Part shown: positions 53,186 to 62,671 of the stretch, one piece after another
How positions within the stretch are numbered: position 1 is the first letter of the stretch
Layout of the letters: each line of letters starts with the position of its first letter
NCBI RefSeq assembly: GCF_029543085.1
Contig: NZ_CP119967.1
Location: forward strand, 894,501 to 958,500
DNA: 64,000 nt
Direction: 5' to 3'
From: Pseudomonas sp. A34-9
GTDB lineage: Bacteria; Pseudomonadota; Gammaproteobacteria; Pseudomonadales; Pseudomonadaceae
Program-made: the position numbers and the translations under genes
Notes under the pieces: generated by a model
Told to the model about the DNA's origin: nothing
What the model saw: the letters and a program-made list of their open reading frames with translations, nothing else
The model's database searches: none

Positions 53186-54103
53186 GTGGCTCAGGTCAAA
53201 CGTATCCGTCGTAACGTCAGCGGTATCATCTTGCTCGACAAGCCGTTGGGGTTCACCTCCAACGCCGCGTTGCAGAAGGTTCGCTGGCTGCTCAATGCCG
53301 AGAAGGCCGGTCACACCGGCAGCCTCGATCCATTGGCCACCGGTGTCTTGCCGTTGTGCTTTGGTGAGGCAACCAAGTTCTCGCAGTACCTGCTCGATTC
53401 CGACAAGGCGTATGAAACCCTGGCGCAGCTGGGCAAGACCACCACCACGGCGGATGCCGAGGGTGAGGTTTTGCAGGAGCGCCCGGTGACCGTTGGTCGC
53501 GCCGATGTCGAAGCAGCATTGCCGAAATTTCGCGGGCAAATCAGTCAGATACCGCCGATGTACTCGGCACTCAAGCGTGATGGCCAGCCGCTGTACAAGT
53601 TGGCGCGTGCAGGCGAAGTAGTGGAGCGCGAACCGCGTTCTGTTACTATTGCGCGCTTGGAATTACTGGCCTTCGAAGGCGATACTGCGCGACTTGCGGT
53701 GGACTGCAGCAAAGGCACCTATATTCGCACCCTGGTGGAGGATATCGGTGAGCAACTCGGTTGTGGTGCGTACGTCGCTGAATTGCGCCGTACCCAGGCC
53801 GGGCCTTTCACCCTGGCGCAGACCGTGACCCTCGAAGAGCTGGAAGCGGTACATGCCGAAGGCGGCAACGAAGCGGTTGATCGCTTCCTGATGCCATCGG
53901 ACAGCGGCCTGCAGGATTGGCCGCTGCTGCACTTCTCGGAAGCGAGCGCGTTCTATTGGCTCAACGGCCAGCCGGTGCGTGCCCCGGATGCTCCGAAGTT
54001 CGGCATGGTGCGGGTACAGGATCACAATGGTCGCTTCATCGGTATCGGTGAAGTGAGCGAAGACGGGCGCATTGCGCCACGTCGACTGATTCGGTCGGAA
54101 TGA
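53186..54103 (+). CDS. truB: tRNA pseudouridine-55 synthase
   Basis: This 305-aa enzyme makes the T-loop pseudouridine in tRNAs. The catalytic motif is [20 protein letters not shown] with the active Asp; [10 protein letters not shown] and [16 protein letters not shown] are other landmarks, and a PUA-like C-terminal domain completes it. The GTG at 53186 with AAGGAG seven bases upstream gives the standard start MAQVKRIRR. Confidence 0.96.
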   Translation: MAQVKRIRRNVSGIILLDKPLGFTSNAALQKVRWLLNAEKAGHTGSLDPLATGVLPLCFGEATKFSQYLLDSDKAYETLAQLGKTTTTADAEGEVLQERPVTVGRADVEAALPKFRGQISQIPPMYSALKRDGQPLYKLARAGEVVEREPRSVTIARLELLAFEGDTARLAVDCSKGTYIRTLVEDIGEQLGCGAYVAELRRTQAGPFTLAQTVTLEELEAVHAEGGNEAVDRFLMPSDSGLQDWPLLHFSEASAFYWLNGQPVRAPDAPKFGMVRVQDHNGRFIGIGEVSEDGRIAPRRLIRSE

Positions 54104-54178
54104 CCGAAACCGGTCTGTGTCAAAGCAGGCTGGCGAGGGTGGCTGTTAACAGGCACGGTCACTACTCATTTATAGATA

Positions 54179-54226
54179 CAGGGATTTGTCCCTGGCCTGT
54201 TGAAGTTGTTTCCTTGAAACAGCTTC
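54179..54226 (+). promoter_or_regulatory. Two hairpins in the rpsO leader
   Basis: CAGGGA-TTTG-TCCCTG (54179-54194) and GAAGTTGTTTC-CTT-GAAACAGCTTC (54202-54226, one wobble) lie just before the AAGGA ribosome site of rpsO. They are in the right place for the S15 autoregulatory operator known from E. coli, though the pseudoknot itself is not shown. Confidence 0.45.
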
Positions 54227-54245
54227 CTGATAAAAGGATTGCCTC

Positions 54246-54515
54246 ATGGCTCTCGACGTTCAAGAAAAAGCTCAAATCGTTGCTGACTACCAGCAAGCTG
54301 TTGGTGACACTGGTTCGCCAGAAGTGCAAGTTGCACTGCTGACCCACAACATCAACAAGCTGCAAGGTCACTTCAAGGCCAACGGTAAAGATCACCACTC
54401 CCGTCGTGGTCTGATCCGCATGGTAAACCAGCGTCGCAAGCTGCTGGACTACCTGAAAGGCAAGGATCTGGGTCGTTATCAGACTCTGATCGGTCGCCTG
54501 GGTCTGCGTCGCTAA
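54246..54515 (+). CDS. rpsO: 30S ribosomal protein S15
   Basis: This 89-aa primary 16S-rRNA-binding protein is four helices: [60 protein letters not shown] and [21 protein letters not shown]. The length is exactly typical. Its leader has two hairpins that may mediate autoregulation. pnp follows after 193 bases. Confidence 0.98.
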   Translation: MALDVQEKAQIVADYQQAVGDTGSPEVQVALLTHNINKLQGHFKANGKDHHSRRGLIRMVNQRRKLLDYLKGKDLGRYQTLIGRLGLRR

Positions 54516-54708
54516 TCAGCGATTGCGCTATGAGGTTGGTTGTCTGTCGGACGTCTGCGGTTTACCGCCGGCGGCTTGCAGGCTCCCAGCCTCAAGTTTT
54601 ATCTGGATACACGTTTTACCCCGGACAAGGGTTGGGCCGATTCCCGACATTGCCCAAGAATTCGCAAGAAACCAGTTCCCCCAAGAGCCACAAAGAAGGT
54701 AGGACACC

Positions 54709-56814
54709 GTGAACCCGGTAATCAAAAAATTCCAGTTCGGTCAATCGACCGTTACCCTCGAGACTGGCCGTATCGCCCGTCAGGCCTCCGGCGCAGTATT
54801 GGTCACCGTTGACGACGACGTCAGCGTATTGGTGACTGTAGTCGGTGCAAAACAAGCCGATCCAGGCAAGGGCTTCTTCCCTCTGTCCGTTCACTACCAG
54901 GAAAAGACTTACGCTGCCGGTAAGATCCCTGGCGGTTTCTTCAAGCGTGAAGGCCGTCCTTCCGAGAAAGAAACCCTGACTTCCCGACTGATCGACCGTC
55001 CGATCCGTCCGCTGTTCCCAGAAGGCTTCATGAACGAAGTGCAGGTTGTCTGCACCGTCGTTTCCACCAGCAAAAAGACCGATCCGGACATCGCTGCGAT
55101 GATCGGTACCTCGGCTGCCCTGGCTATCTCGGGCATTCCGTTCGACGGCCCGATCGGTGCCGCTCGCGTAGCTTTCCACGAAAGCACTGGCTACCTGCTG
55201 AACCCGACTTACGAGCAGCAAGCGGCTTCGAGCCTGGACATGGTCGTTGCCGGTACTTCCGACGCCGTACTGATGGTTGAATCGGAAGCCAAAGAGCTGA
55301 CCGAAGACCAGATGCTGGGCGCGGTACTGTTTGCTCACGACGAATTCCAGGTGGTGATCAACGCGGTTAAAGAACTGGCTGCCGAAGCTGCCAAGCCAAC
55401 CTGGACCTGGGCTCCGGCTCCAGAAGCCACCGAACTGCTGGGCGCTATCCGTGCCGAGTTCGGCGAGGCGATCTCCCAGGCTTACACCATCACCGTTAAG
55501 GCCGATCGTTACGCTCGCCTGGGCGAGTTGAAAGATCAGGTGGTTGCCAAGCTGTCCGGTGAAGAAGGCCAGCCTTCCTCCAGCGAAGTCAAAGCCGCTT
55601 TCGGCGAAATCGAATACCGCACCGTTCGCGAAAACATCGTAAACGGCAAGCCACGTATCGACGGTCGCGACACCAAGACCGTACGTCCGCTGAACATCGA
55701 AGTCGGCGTTCTGCCGAAGACTCACGGTTCGGCACTGTTCACCCGTGGTGAAACCCAGGCTCTGGTAGTCGCGACTTTGGGTACTGCCCGTGACGCACAG
55801 TTGCTGGACACCCTGGAAGGCGAGAAAAAAGACCCGTTCATGCTGCACTACAACTTCCCTCCGTTCTCGGTGGGCGAGTGTGGTCGCATGGGTGGCGCTG
55901 GTCGTCGTGAAATCGGTCACGGCCGTCTGGCTCGTCGTTCGGTTTCGGCCATGCTGCCAGCCGCCGACGTATTCCCGTACACCATCCGCGTGGTTTCGGA
56001 AATTACCGAATCCAACGGTTCGAGCTCGATGGCTTCCGTTTGCGGCGCTTCCCTGGCCCTGATGGACGCTGGTGTGCCGATGAAGGCGCCAGTTGCCGGT
56101 ATCGCCATGGGTCTGGTTAAGGAAGGCGAGAAATTCGCAGTCCTGACCGACATCCTCGGTGACGAAGACCACCTGGGCGACATGGACTTCAAAGTAGCCG
56201 GTACCGCCAAAGGTGTGACCGCGCTGCAGATGGACATCAAGATCAAGGGCATCACCGAAGAGATCATGGAAATCGCTCTGGGCCAAGCCCTGGAAGCGCG
56301 CCTGAACATCCTCGGCCAGATGAACCAGATCATCGGCCAGTCGCGTACCGAGCTGTCGGCCAACGCTCCGACCATGATCGCGATGAAGATCGACACCGAC
56401 AAGATCCGTGACGTTATCGGTAAAGGTGGCGCGACCATCCGTGCGATCTGCGAAGAAACCAAGGCTTCGATCGACATCGAAGACGACGGTTCGATCAAGA
56501 TCTTCGGCGAAACCAAGGAAGCTGCAGAAGCTGCTCGTCAGCGCGTTCTGGGTATCACCGCTGAAGCCGAGATCGGCAAGATCTACGTGGGCAAGGTTGA
56601 GCGCATCGTCGACTTCGGCGCATTCGTCAACATCCTGCCAGGCAAGGACGGTCTGGTGCACATCTCGATGCTGAGCGACGCTCGCGTAGAGAAAGTGACC
56701 GACATCCTGAAAGAAGGCCAGGAAGTGGAAGTGCTGGTACTGGACGTGGACAACCGCGGCCGTATCAAGCTGTCCATCAAAGACGTGGCAGCGGCCAAGG
56801 CTTCGGGCGTTTAA
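54709..56814 (+). CDS. pnp: Polyribonucleotide nucleotidyltransferase (PNPase)
   Basis: This 701-aa phosphorolytic 3'-5' exoribonuclease degrades mRNA as a trimer and with the RNA degradosome. It has two RNase PH domains ([20 protein letters not shown] and the catalytic half [20 protein letters not shown]), then KH ([20 protein letters not shown]) and S1 ([20 protein letters not shown]) domains. The start is GTG 54709, with GAAGG 10 bases upstream. E. coli pnp is autoregulated through a leader hairpin cut by RNase III; the 193-base rpsO-pnp gap could contain one. Confidence 0.97.
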   Translation: MNPVIKKFQFGQSTVTLETGRIARQASGAVLVTVDDDVSVLVTVVGAKQADPGKGFFPLSVHYQEKTYAAGKIPGGFFKREGRPSEKETLTSRLIDRPIRPLFPEGFMNEVQVVCTVVSTSKKTDPDIAAMIGTSAALAISGIPFDGPIGAARVAFHESTGYLLNPTYEQQAASSLDMVVAGTSDAVLMVESEAKELTEDQMLGAVLFAHDEFQVVINAVKELAAEAAKPTWTWAPAPEATELLGAIRAEFGEAISQAYTITVKADRYARLGELKDQVVAKLSGEEGQPSSSEVKAAFGEIEYRTVRENIVNGKPRIDGRDTKTVRPLNIEVGVLPKTHGSALFTRGETQALVVATLGTARDAQLLDTLEGEKKDPFMLHYNFPPFSVGECGRMGGAGRREIGHGRLARRSVSAMLPAADVFPYTIRVVSEITESNGSSSMASVCGASLALMDAGVPMKAPVAGIAMGLVKEGEKFAVLTDILGDEDHLGDMDFKVAGTAKGVTALQMDIKIKGITEEIMEIALGQALEARLNILGQMNQIIGQSRTELSANAPTMIAMKIDTDKIRDVIGKGGATIRAICEETKASIDIEDDGSIKIFGETKEAAEAARQRVLGITAEAEIGKIYVGKVERIVDFGAFVNILPGKDGLVHISMLSDARVEKVTDILKEGQEVEVLVLDVDNRGRIKLSIKDVAAAKASGV

Positions 56815-56839
56815 TCACCCCCAGGCTTTAGCGCAATGA

Positions 56840-56874
56840 AATGCCCCGCCGTGAAAACGGCGGGGCATTTTTTT
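56840..56874 (+). terminator. Terminator of the nusA-pnp run
   Basis: AATGCCCCGCCG pairs with CGGCGGGGCATT around TGAAAA, followed by a T7 run. Confidence 0.95.
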
Positions 56875-56892
56875 GTCTTCCGCAAACATCAG

Positions 56893-56972
56893 AAGATCGC
56901 AGTCTGCGGCAGCTCCTGCAAAAGCGCGGTGATAACCCGATCATGTAGCAGCTGCCGCAGGCGGCGATCTTT
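56893..56972. repeat. REP doublet (REPIN)
   Basis: GATCGCAGTCTGCGGCAGCT and, inverted, AGCTGCCGCAGGCGGCGATC enclose about 40 bases. Same element type as at 24686 and 62468, with a longer, less paired centre. Confidence 0.88.
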
Positions 56973-57007
56973 GCTTTTGTGAAAACCGGTGCTAGGTTTA
57001 GCCCACT

Positions 57008-57083
57008 GCCCGTGTAGCTCAGCCGGTAGAGCAGCGCACTCGTAACGCGAAGGTCGCAGGTTCGATTCCTGTCTCGGGCACCA
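57008..57083 (+). tRNA. tRNA-Thr (anticodon CGT)
   Basis: The 76-nt cloverleaf has acceptor GCCCGTG, D-loop AGCCGGTA, anticodon loop CTCGTAA with anticodon CGT (reads ACG), T-loop GTTCGATTC, 3' strand TCGGGCA and encoded CCA. Confidence 0.96.
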
Positions 57084-57324
57084 CCTTCTTCATCACTCTC
57101 ACTTTTCGCCATGCGGATTTATGTTCCGCAGGTCAGCTTTTTGTGGGAGAGATGTAAAGAGCCGTGTAATTCGTCATGCAAACGTCCTATATTCGGTGCC
57201 TGCATGAGCATCGCCCAGCAGTTTTCAGATGATCCCGAATGGTTCCGAAGGCCGGACAATCCGCGTCAGAGAGATCCTTGATGATCCAGATCCATCCTCC
57301 ATTCCTAAGATCAGCGAGAACGCC

Positions 57325-57624
57325 ATGACCGAATTAACTCAAGAGCAACGTCACGAACAAGCGCTGGAAAAGTACATTCTGGACGTACCGGACCTGAAAG
57401 AAGAGATCAAGGACCTGAGTCCTGATGATCAGAAAGACCAGATCCAGTGGGCCTTCGAAGACGAAGCCGAAGCCCAGGGCTTGCAGCCATGGGAACTGAC
57501 GCTCAAGTACACGAGCACGCCGGAGGAGTTTGAGGCGCAGCGCCTCGTGCTGCACAAAGAGGCGGCCGAAGTGCTGGGTGTCGAGTGGGACGAGTACTGC
57601 GAGATGAACAATCTGGTGGTCTGA
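57325..57624 (+). CDS. DUF6388 family protein
   Basis: This 99-aa acidic cytosolic protein is rich in helix and Glu/Asp (DLKEEIKDLSPDDQKDQIQW, then AFEDEAEAQGLQPWELTL). It resembles a family I know as DUF6388 in Pseudomonas; no function is known. ATG 57325 (MTELTQEQRHEQ) is preferred over an in-frame ATG at 57229, which would add 32 residues that look non-coding. It has its own terminator. Confidence 0.75.
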   Translation: MTELTQEQRHEQALEKYILDVPDLKEEIKDLSPDDQKDQIQWAFEDEAEAQGLQPWELTLKYTSTPEEFEAQRLVLHKEAAEVLGVEWDEYCEMNNLVV

Positions 57625-57625
57625 A

Positions 57626-57662
57626 ATAAAAACGCCAGCCTCAATCGGGCTGGCGTTTTTTA
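57626..57662. terminator. Terminator between the DUF6388 gene and nadC
   Basis: AACGCCAGCC (57631-57640) pairs with GGCTGGCGTT (57648-57657), flanked by A5 and T7. It serves both convergent genes. Confidence 0.92.
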
Positions 57663-57675
57663 TTGCGTGCAATCT

Positions 57676-58524
57676 TCAGAGGCTGAGGCGCATCGACAGG
57701 TCCACCGCTTTGACATCCTTGGTCATCGCGCCAATCGAAATGTAATCCACCCCGGTCTCGGCAATCGGCAGCAACGTACTTTCGTTGATGCCACCGCTCG
57801 CTTCCAGCTTCGCCTTGCCGCCGTTCAGGCGCACGGCTTCGCGCATGTCATTCAGGCTCAGCTCGTCGAGCATGATGATGTCGGCACCGGCGGCCAGTGC
57901 TTCCTTCAGTTCATCCAGACTTTCCACTTCGACTTCCACCGGTTTGCCCGGCGCGATCTTGTGCGCGGCGGCAATGGCTTGTGGAATGCCACCGCTGGCA
58001 GCGATGTGGTTTTCCTTGATCAGGAACGCATCGTACAGACCGATGCGATGGTTGTGGCAGCCGCCGCAGGTGACCGCATATTTCTGCGCCAGGCGCAGGC
58101 CTGGCAGGGTTTTTCGGGTGTCGAGCAACTTGACCTGAGTGGCGCCGACGACATCCGCCAGGTACTGCGCGCGCGTCGCCACACCGGACAGCAGTTGCAG
58201 GAAGTTCAGCGCACTGCGTTCTCCCGTCAACAGCGACCGTGCCGGACCTTCCAGATGAAACAGCGGCTGATTGGGCTTGACCCGTTCGCCATCGATCACT
58301 TGCCAGTGCACCGCTACGCGCGGATCAAGCTGACGAAACACCGCATCGACCCAAGCGGTGCCGCAGATGACAGCCGCGTCGCGAGTGATGATGGTGGCTT
58401 TGGCCAGACGTTCGGCCGGGATCAGTTGCGCGGTAATGTCGCCGCTGCCGATGTCTTCGAGCAACGCACGGCGCACGTTGGCTTCGATTTCGGCGGTCAA
58501 ATCGGCGAGACGTAGATTCGGCAT
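57676..58524 (-). CDS. nadC: Nicotinate-nucleotide pyrophosphorylase (quinolinate phosphoribosyltransferase)
   Basis: This 282-aa enzyme makes nicotinate mononucleotide from quinolinate and PRPP in NAD synthesis. Landmarks: [56 protein letters not shown] with basic substrate ligands, [20 protein letters not shown] and [12 protein letters not shown] with [11 protein letters not shown] for phosphate. ATG 58524 (MPNLRLADL) is chosen over 58608. It is divergent from the DUF1631 gene, near ampDE as in other pseudomonads. Confidence 0.96.
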   Translation of the reverse strand: MPNLRLADLTAEIEANVRRALLEDIGSGDITAQLIPAERLAKATIITRDAAVICGTAWVDAVFRQLDPRVAVHWQVIDGERVKPNQPLFHLEGPARSLLTGERSALNFLQLLSGVATRAQYLADVVGATQVKLLDTRKTLPGLRLAQKYAVTCGGCHNHRIGLYDAFLIKENHIAASGGIPQAIAAAHKIAPGKPVEVEVESLDELKEALAAGADIIMLDELSLNDMREAVRLNGGKAKLEASGGINESTLLPIAETGVDYISIGAMTKDVKAVDLSMRLSL

Positions 58525-58812
58525 AACGGGCTCCACAAACAAAGTGATTCGATTATAGGGCCATGGGACGAGCCAACCCAAGGCGAGAACGCGCGCGCTT
58601 GCCTGCATCCGGTCGATTTTCTTTGAGCAAACCGCGCCGGGACATGGTCATTGAAAGGGCATAGGGGAAACCCTGACGGCTATGGCGTCGGGTGCAAGTT
58701 ATGAAAGATAATCCGCCTTGCATTTGACGTCATAGCTTTGACGTCCTGATTGAACTTGTGGAAGCGAGCCGGGTCGGCTTGACCGAACGAATCACCGTTT
58801 CAGGAGGCTTGG

Positions 58813-60993
58813 ATGCACAACGACGGGAAAGTAGTGCCTTTGCACAGGGGCACTATCGAACAGGCGAATCATTCGCCGCTCGCCCGCCTGCCTGTCATTC
58901 TGCTTCAGGTTCGCGACAAGGCTGCCCAGCAACTGCGTCACGGTTTGCAGGAGCTGTTTGATAACGCCGACGACACGCTGTTTGAAATGGCCGACCGGGC
59001 GCGCAATGACGTCGAGCAGAACATCTTCTTCGAAGCCATGCGCGATTTGCGTCTGAAGCGAAAAAACATCGAGCGCGGTTTTCTTGAGCAGTTTCTCGAA
59101 GCCTTCATCGGCTTGACCCAATACGATCCCACGCACAACACGCTACCGCATGCCCTGTTTTACGACGAACTGGCTCCGCGCAGCGATGACATGGAGCGCA
59201 GCGTGGCGGTCGAGACCATGGTCGGTCGCGTACTCAAGCGTGACGGCTTCGCGCTCGATCAACTGACCGCGCGGCTTAACGCGCTGCTCGGCAACACCCT
59301 CGACAATCAGCACAACCCGCTCGGCCCGGCGATGCTTTGCGAGTTTTTCCTGCAAGCCGGGCGTAACCTGGGCGTGGAGATCAAGGTCAAGCTGATCCTG
59401 CTCAAACTGTTCGAGCGTTATGTCTTGGCCGACACCGAACAGCTTTATGCCGAAGCCAATCAGTTGCTGCTCGCCACCGGTGTGTTGCCCGAGTTGCAGC
59501 CAGCCCCGGCGCGCCGTGCGATTGATCGTGCGATAGCCAATGTGAACAGCGAGGACAGTGACGACACGCCGCCCGTCGACGAAGGCGTGCAGGAGGTCTT
59601 CGCCGCGTTGCAACAATTGCTCGCACAGGTGCGCGGAAGTGTCGCGCCGACGCTGGAACCCAGCGTTGCGGCGCAACCGATTTCCACCCGCGACCTGCTG
59701 CGCCTGCTTTCGCACTTGCAACAATACGTGCCGGCACTGGCGGCGCAGGACGACTTCGATCTGCGCAATCAGCTCGAACAGTTACTGACCCGGGTCAGCG
59801 TCAGAAGCGGCAAATCGCGGATCGTGGGCGATGCGGACGAAGATGTGATCAACCTGATTGCCATGGTCTTCGACTGCATTCTTGAAGACCGCAATGTGCC
59901 GGATTCGCTCAAGGCCCTGATCGCCCGGTTGCAGATCCCGATGCTCAAGGTCGCGGTGCTCGACAAGAGTTTCTTCAGCCGTAGCACCCACCCGGCGCGG
60001 CGGCTGCTCAACGAAATTGCCGCAGCGGCCATGGGCTGGGGCGATTGCGACGGCGAGGCGCGTGACAATTTGTACCTGCGCATCGAGCAGGTGGTGCAGC
60101 GCCTGCTGACCGATTTTGTCGACGACCCGGCGATCTTCTCCGAGTTGCTGGCCGATTTCCTCGCGTTCACCAGCGACGAGCGCCGCCGCAGCGAACTGCT
60201 TGAACAGCGCCTGCGTGACGCTGAAGAAGGGCGAGCGAAAACCGAGCTGGCCCGGCGCCGTGTCGAGCGCGCGTTGAATCAAGCGCTGCTGGGTAAAACA
60301 CTGCCGCCGACCGTGGTCACCTTCTTACAGGACGCCTGGAGCAAAGTATTGCTGCTGACGTGCCTCAAGCATGGTGATCAGTCAGCCGAATGGCAGGCTG
60401 ATGTACAGACCATGGAGCAATTGATCTGGAGTGTGCAGCGTCATGCAGACGCTGAATCCAGCCTGCGCTTGCTGGCACTGGTGCCGGGGTTGCTCAAGTC
60501 GCTGCGTGATGGTCTGAGCAGTTCGGCGTTTGACCCCTTCGCCACCAGCGAGTTTTTCAGTGAACTGGAAGCCCTGCATGTCCGTGTGCTGGAGCGTTCC
60601 GTCGAAGCGGATCAGGCCACGCCAATGATCGAAGTGTCGCAGCAGATCGTGCTGCATACCGCCGATGAGGGCGATATGGCGATGACATCGGTACGCTTGC
60701 CCCACGACGCCGTCGGTCTGCGTCAGGTCGAGCAACTGCGCCTGGGCAGTTGGGTGGCGTTTCAGGAAGACGATGAACACAGTCTGCGCTGCAAGCTGGC
60801 GGCTATCATCGAAGCCACCGGCAAGTATGTATTTGTCGATCGCACCGGCATGAAGGTGCTGGAGCGCAGCCGCATCGCGCTGGCCGTGGAATTCGAGCGC
60901 GGCGCGGTGCGTGCGCTGGACGACACCTTGCTGTTCGACCGCGCGCTGGAGTCGGTGCTCGGCAATCTGCGGCGACTCAATCGCGGCAAGTGA
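58813..60993 (+). CDS. DUF1631 family protein
   Basis: This 726-aa cytosolic protein is mostly helical, with a long region of charged helices (about 30-570) and a C-terminal beta-rich section (about 610-700) containing RLGSWVAFQEDDEHSLRCKL and KYVFVDRTGMKVLERSRIAL. That section resembles a PilZ-like or YcgR-N-like barrel, which raises the idea of c-di-GMP sensing, but I see no clear RxxxR motif. It matches DUF1631 by size, layout and its place between nadC and ampD. GGAGG lies seven bases before the ATG. Function uncertain. Confidence 0.8.
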   Translation: MHNDGKVVPLHRGTIEQANHSPLARLPVILLQVRDKAAQQLRHGLQELFDNADDTLFEMADRARNDVEQNIFFEAMRDLRLKRKNIERGFLEQFLEAFIGLTQYDPTHNTLPHALFYDELAPRSDDMERSVAVETMVGRVLKRDGFALDQLTARLNALLGNTLDNQHNPLGPAMLCEFFLQAGRNLGVEIKVKLILLKLFERYVLADTEQLYAEANQLLLATGVLPELQPAPARRAIDRAIANVNSEDSDDTPPVDEGVQEVFAALQQLLAQVRGSVAPTLEPSVAAQPISTRDLLRLLSHLQQYVPALAAQDDFDLRNQLEQLLTRVSVRSGKSRIVGDADEDVINLIAMVFDCILEDRNVPDSLKALIARLQIPMLKVAVLDKSFFSRSTHPARRLLNEIAAAAMGWGDCDGEARDNLYLRIEQVVQRLLTDFVDDPAIFSELLADFLAFTSDERRRSELLEQRLRDAEEGRAKTELARRRVERALNQALLGKTLPPTVVTFLQDAWSKVLLLTCLKHGDQSAEWQADVQTMEQLIWSVQRHADAESSLRLLALVPGLLKSLRDGLSSSAFDPFATSEFFSELEALHVRVLERSVEADQATPMIEVSQQIVLHTADEGDMAMTSVRLPHDAVGLRQVEQLRLGSWVAFQEDDEHSLRCKLAAIIEATGKYVFVDRTGMKVLERSRIALAVEFERGAVRALDDTLLFDRALESVLGNLRRLNRGK

Positions 60994-61056
60994 TCGCGCG
61001 CCGGGGGCCGTCACGGCATACTGGGCGCCAACACAGTCGGCGTTGAAGGAATCGGT

Positions 61057-61617
61057 ATGCAGTTGGATCCCGCTAGCGGGTGGTGTCACGGGGTGCAGGT
61101 CTGCCCATCGCCCAACTTCAATGAACGCCCTGCGGGCGAAATTTCCCTGTTGGTCATCCACAACATCAGCCTGCCGCCGGCGCAGTTCGCCACGGGCAAG
61201 GTGCAGGAATTTTTCCAGAATCGTCTGGATGTCACCGAACATCCCTACTTTGCAGGGATCGCTGACCTGCGCGTCTCGGCGCACTTTCTGATTGAACGTG
61301 ACGGCAAGGTCACCCAGTTTGTCTCCTGTCTTGAGCGGGCGTGGCACGCCGGCGTGTCGGTCTTCGAGGGACGGGAAACCTGTAACGATTTTTCCGTGGG
61401 CATCGAGCTGGAAGGCACGGATGATCTACCGTTCACCGACGCGCAGTATCAGGCGTTGACGGCGTTGACCCGCCAGTTGCAAAACGCATTTCCGGCCATC
61501 ACCGGCGCCCGCATCTGTGGGCACAGCGACATAGCACCCGGGCGTAAGACCGATCCTGGCCCGGCATTCGACTGGGCGCGTTACCGCGCAGCCCTGGCAC
61601 AAGAGGAAGGACAATGA
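61057..61617 (+). CDS. ampD: 1,6-anhydro-N-acetylmuramyl-L-alanine amidase AmpD
   Basis: This 186-aa cytosolic zinc amidase cleaves anhydro-muropeptides in cell-wall recycling; its loss derepresses AmpC beta-lactamase through AmpR. Zinc ligands are visible as the His in LLVIHNISLPP, the His in ICGHSDIAPGRK and the Asp in KTDPGPAFDW. FLIERDGKVTQFVSC is the amidase_2 core. Its last four bases overlap ampE. Confidence 0.96.
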   Translation: MQLDPASGWCHGVQVCPSPNFNERPAGEISLLVIHNISLPPAQFATGKVQEFFQNRLDVTEHPYFAGIADLRVSAHFLIERDGKVTQFVSCLERAWHAGVSVFEGRETCNDFSVGIELEGTDDLPFTDAQYQALTALTRQLQNAFPAITGARICGHSDIAPGRKTDPGPAFDWARYRAALAQEEGQ

Positions 61618-62453
61618 GTTTTCTGGTGTTACTGCTGGCGCTGTGGATCGAGAAGTTTTCGGCCCTGCGTCATCGGGTTCAACGCGATGGCGGATGGATC
61701 CGCGAACTGAACAAGCTCGAAACCAGCGCGCGGCTGGCCAAACAGCCCTGGCTGGTGCTGACGATTCTGGTGCTGTTTCCGGTGGCGTTGCTGGCGCTGC
61801 TGTTGCTGGTACTGGAGCCGGTGGCCTACGGCTTGCTGGCGTTGCCGGTGCATTTGCTGGTGGTGATTTACAGTCTGGGGCGCGGCGACTTGCTTGGCGG
61901 TCTCGGGCCGTTTCGCGATGCCTGGCGCCGTGAGGATCTGCAAGCGGCGGCGCATGTCGCCAAGCGCGATTTGAACATTTGCGCCGACAGCGGCGAGCAA
62001 TTGCTTGAAAGCGTGCAGGGGCATCTGCTGTGGCAGGCCTATCAGAGCTTTTTTGCGGTGATCTTCTGGTATTTCGTGCTCGGCCCGGTGGCAGCATTGG
62101 CGTATCGCCTGTTGGCGCTGGCGCAGGAGCACGGCCAGAATCCGGCATTGGTCGAGCGTGCCGCGCAAATGCGGCATGCCTTTGACTGGCTACCTGTACG
62201 CTTGCTGGCCGCGAGTCTGGCGCTGGTCGGCAACTTTGTCGCGGTCAGCCGGGTGATGCTGCATGAATTGCTCAACTGGAACATCGGCGCTGCGCAACTG
62301 ATCAACCGTGTCGGCCTGGCAGCGGGGGAGATTCCACCTCCGGTGGTCGGGCCGGACGGCATCAATACCCTCGATTGCCTGTGGGAACTGCTGCTGCGTG
62401 CGGCGGTGCTGTGGTATGCCGGGTTTGCCTTGTGGACAGTTTTGATCCACTGA
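61614..62453 (+). CDS. ampE: Inner-membrane signalling protein AmpE
   Basis: This 279-aa membrane protein of the ampDE operon has about four hydrophobic segments (about 40-85, 145-165, 195-215, 255-275). It begins SFLVLLLALWIEKFSALRHR and contains VIFWYFVLGPVAALAYRLL, typical of AmpE/CobD-like proteins. Its exact role in beta-lactamase regulation is unsettled. ATG 61614 overlaps the ampD stop (ATGA). A REP doublet follows. Confidence 0.94.
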   Translation: MSFLVLLLALWIEKFSALRHRVQRDGGWIRELNKLETSARLAKQPWLVLTILVLFPVALLALLLLVLEPVAYGLLALPVHLLVVIYSLGRGDLLGGLGPFRDAWRREDLQAAAHVAKRDLNICADSGEQLLESVQGHLLWQAYQSFFAVIFWYFVLGPVAALAYRLLALAQEHGQNPALVERAAQMRHAFDWLPVRLLAASLALVGNFVAVSRVMLHELLNWNIGAAQLINRVGLAAGEIPPPVVGPDGINTLDCLWELLLRAAVLWYAGFALWTVLIH

Positions 62454-62467
62454 TTTAAAGAAAGATC

Positions 62468-62544
62468 AAAAGATCGCAGCCTGCGGCAGCTCCTACACAG
62501 GGATTGTGTATTTCCTGTAGGAGCTGCCGCAGGCTGCGATCTTT
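62468..62544. repeat. REP doublet (REPIN)
   Basis: AAAAGATCGCAGCCTGCGGC and its exact inverse, GCCGCAGGCTGCGATCTTTT, extend to a stem of about 30 bp ending TCCTACA / TGTAGGA, around a short centre. The ends in T6 could also terminate ampDE transcripts. Confidence 0.92.
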
Positions 62545-62671
62545 TTTCGTTAACCTTAAGTTACAAAACCTCCCTTCGATTTGAGCTATACAGAGATGGC
62601 GCCCGATAGTGGCTATCTGCTGTCGCCCCGCGCCTGCCAATAAAAACAAGAAAAACCAAGGGAGACTTCCA

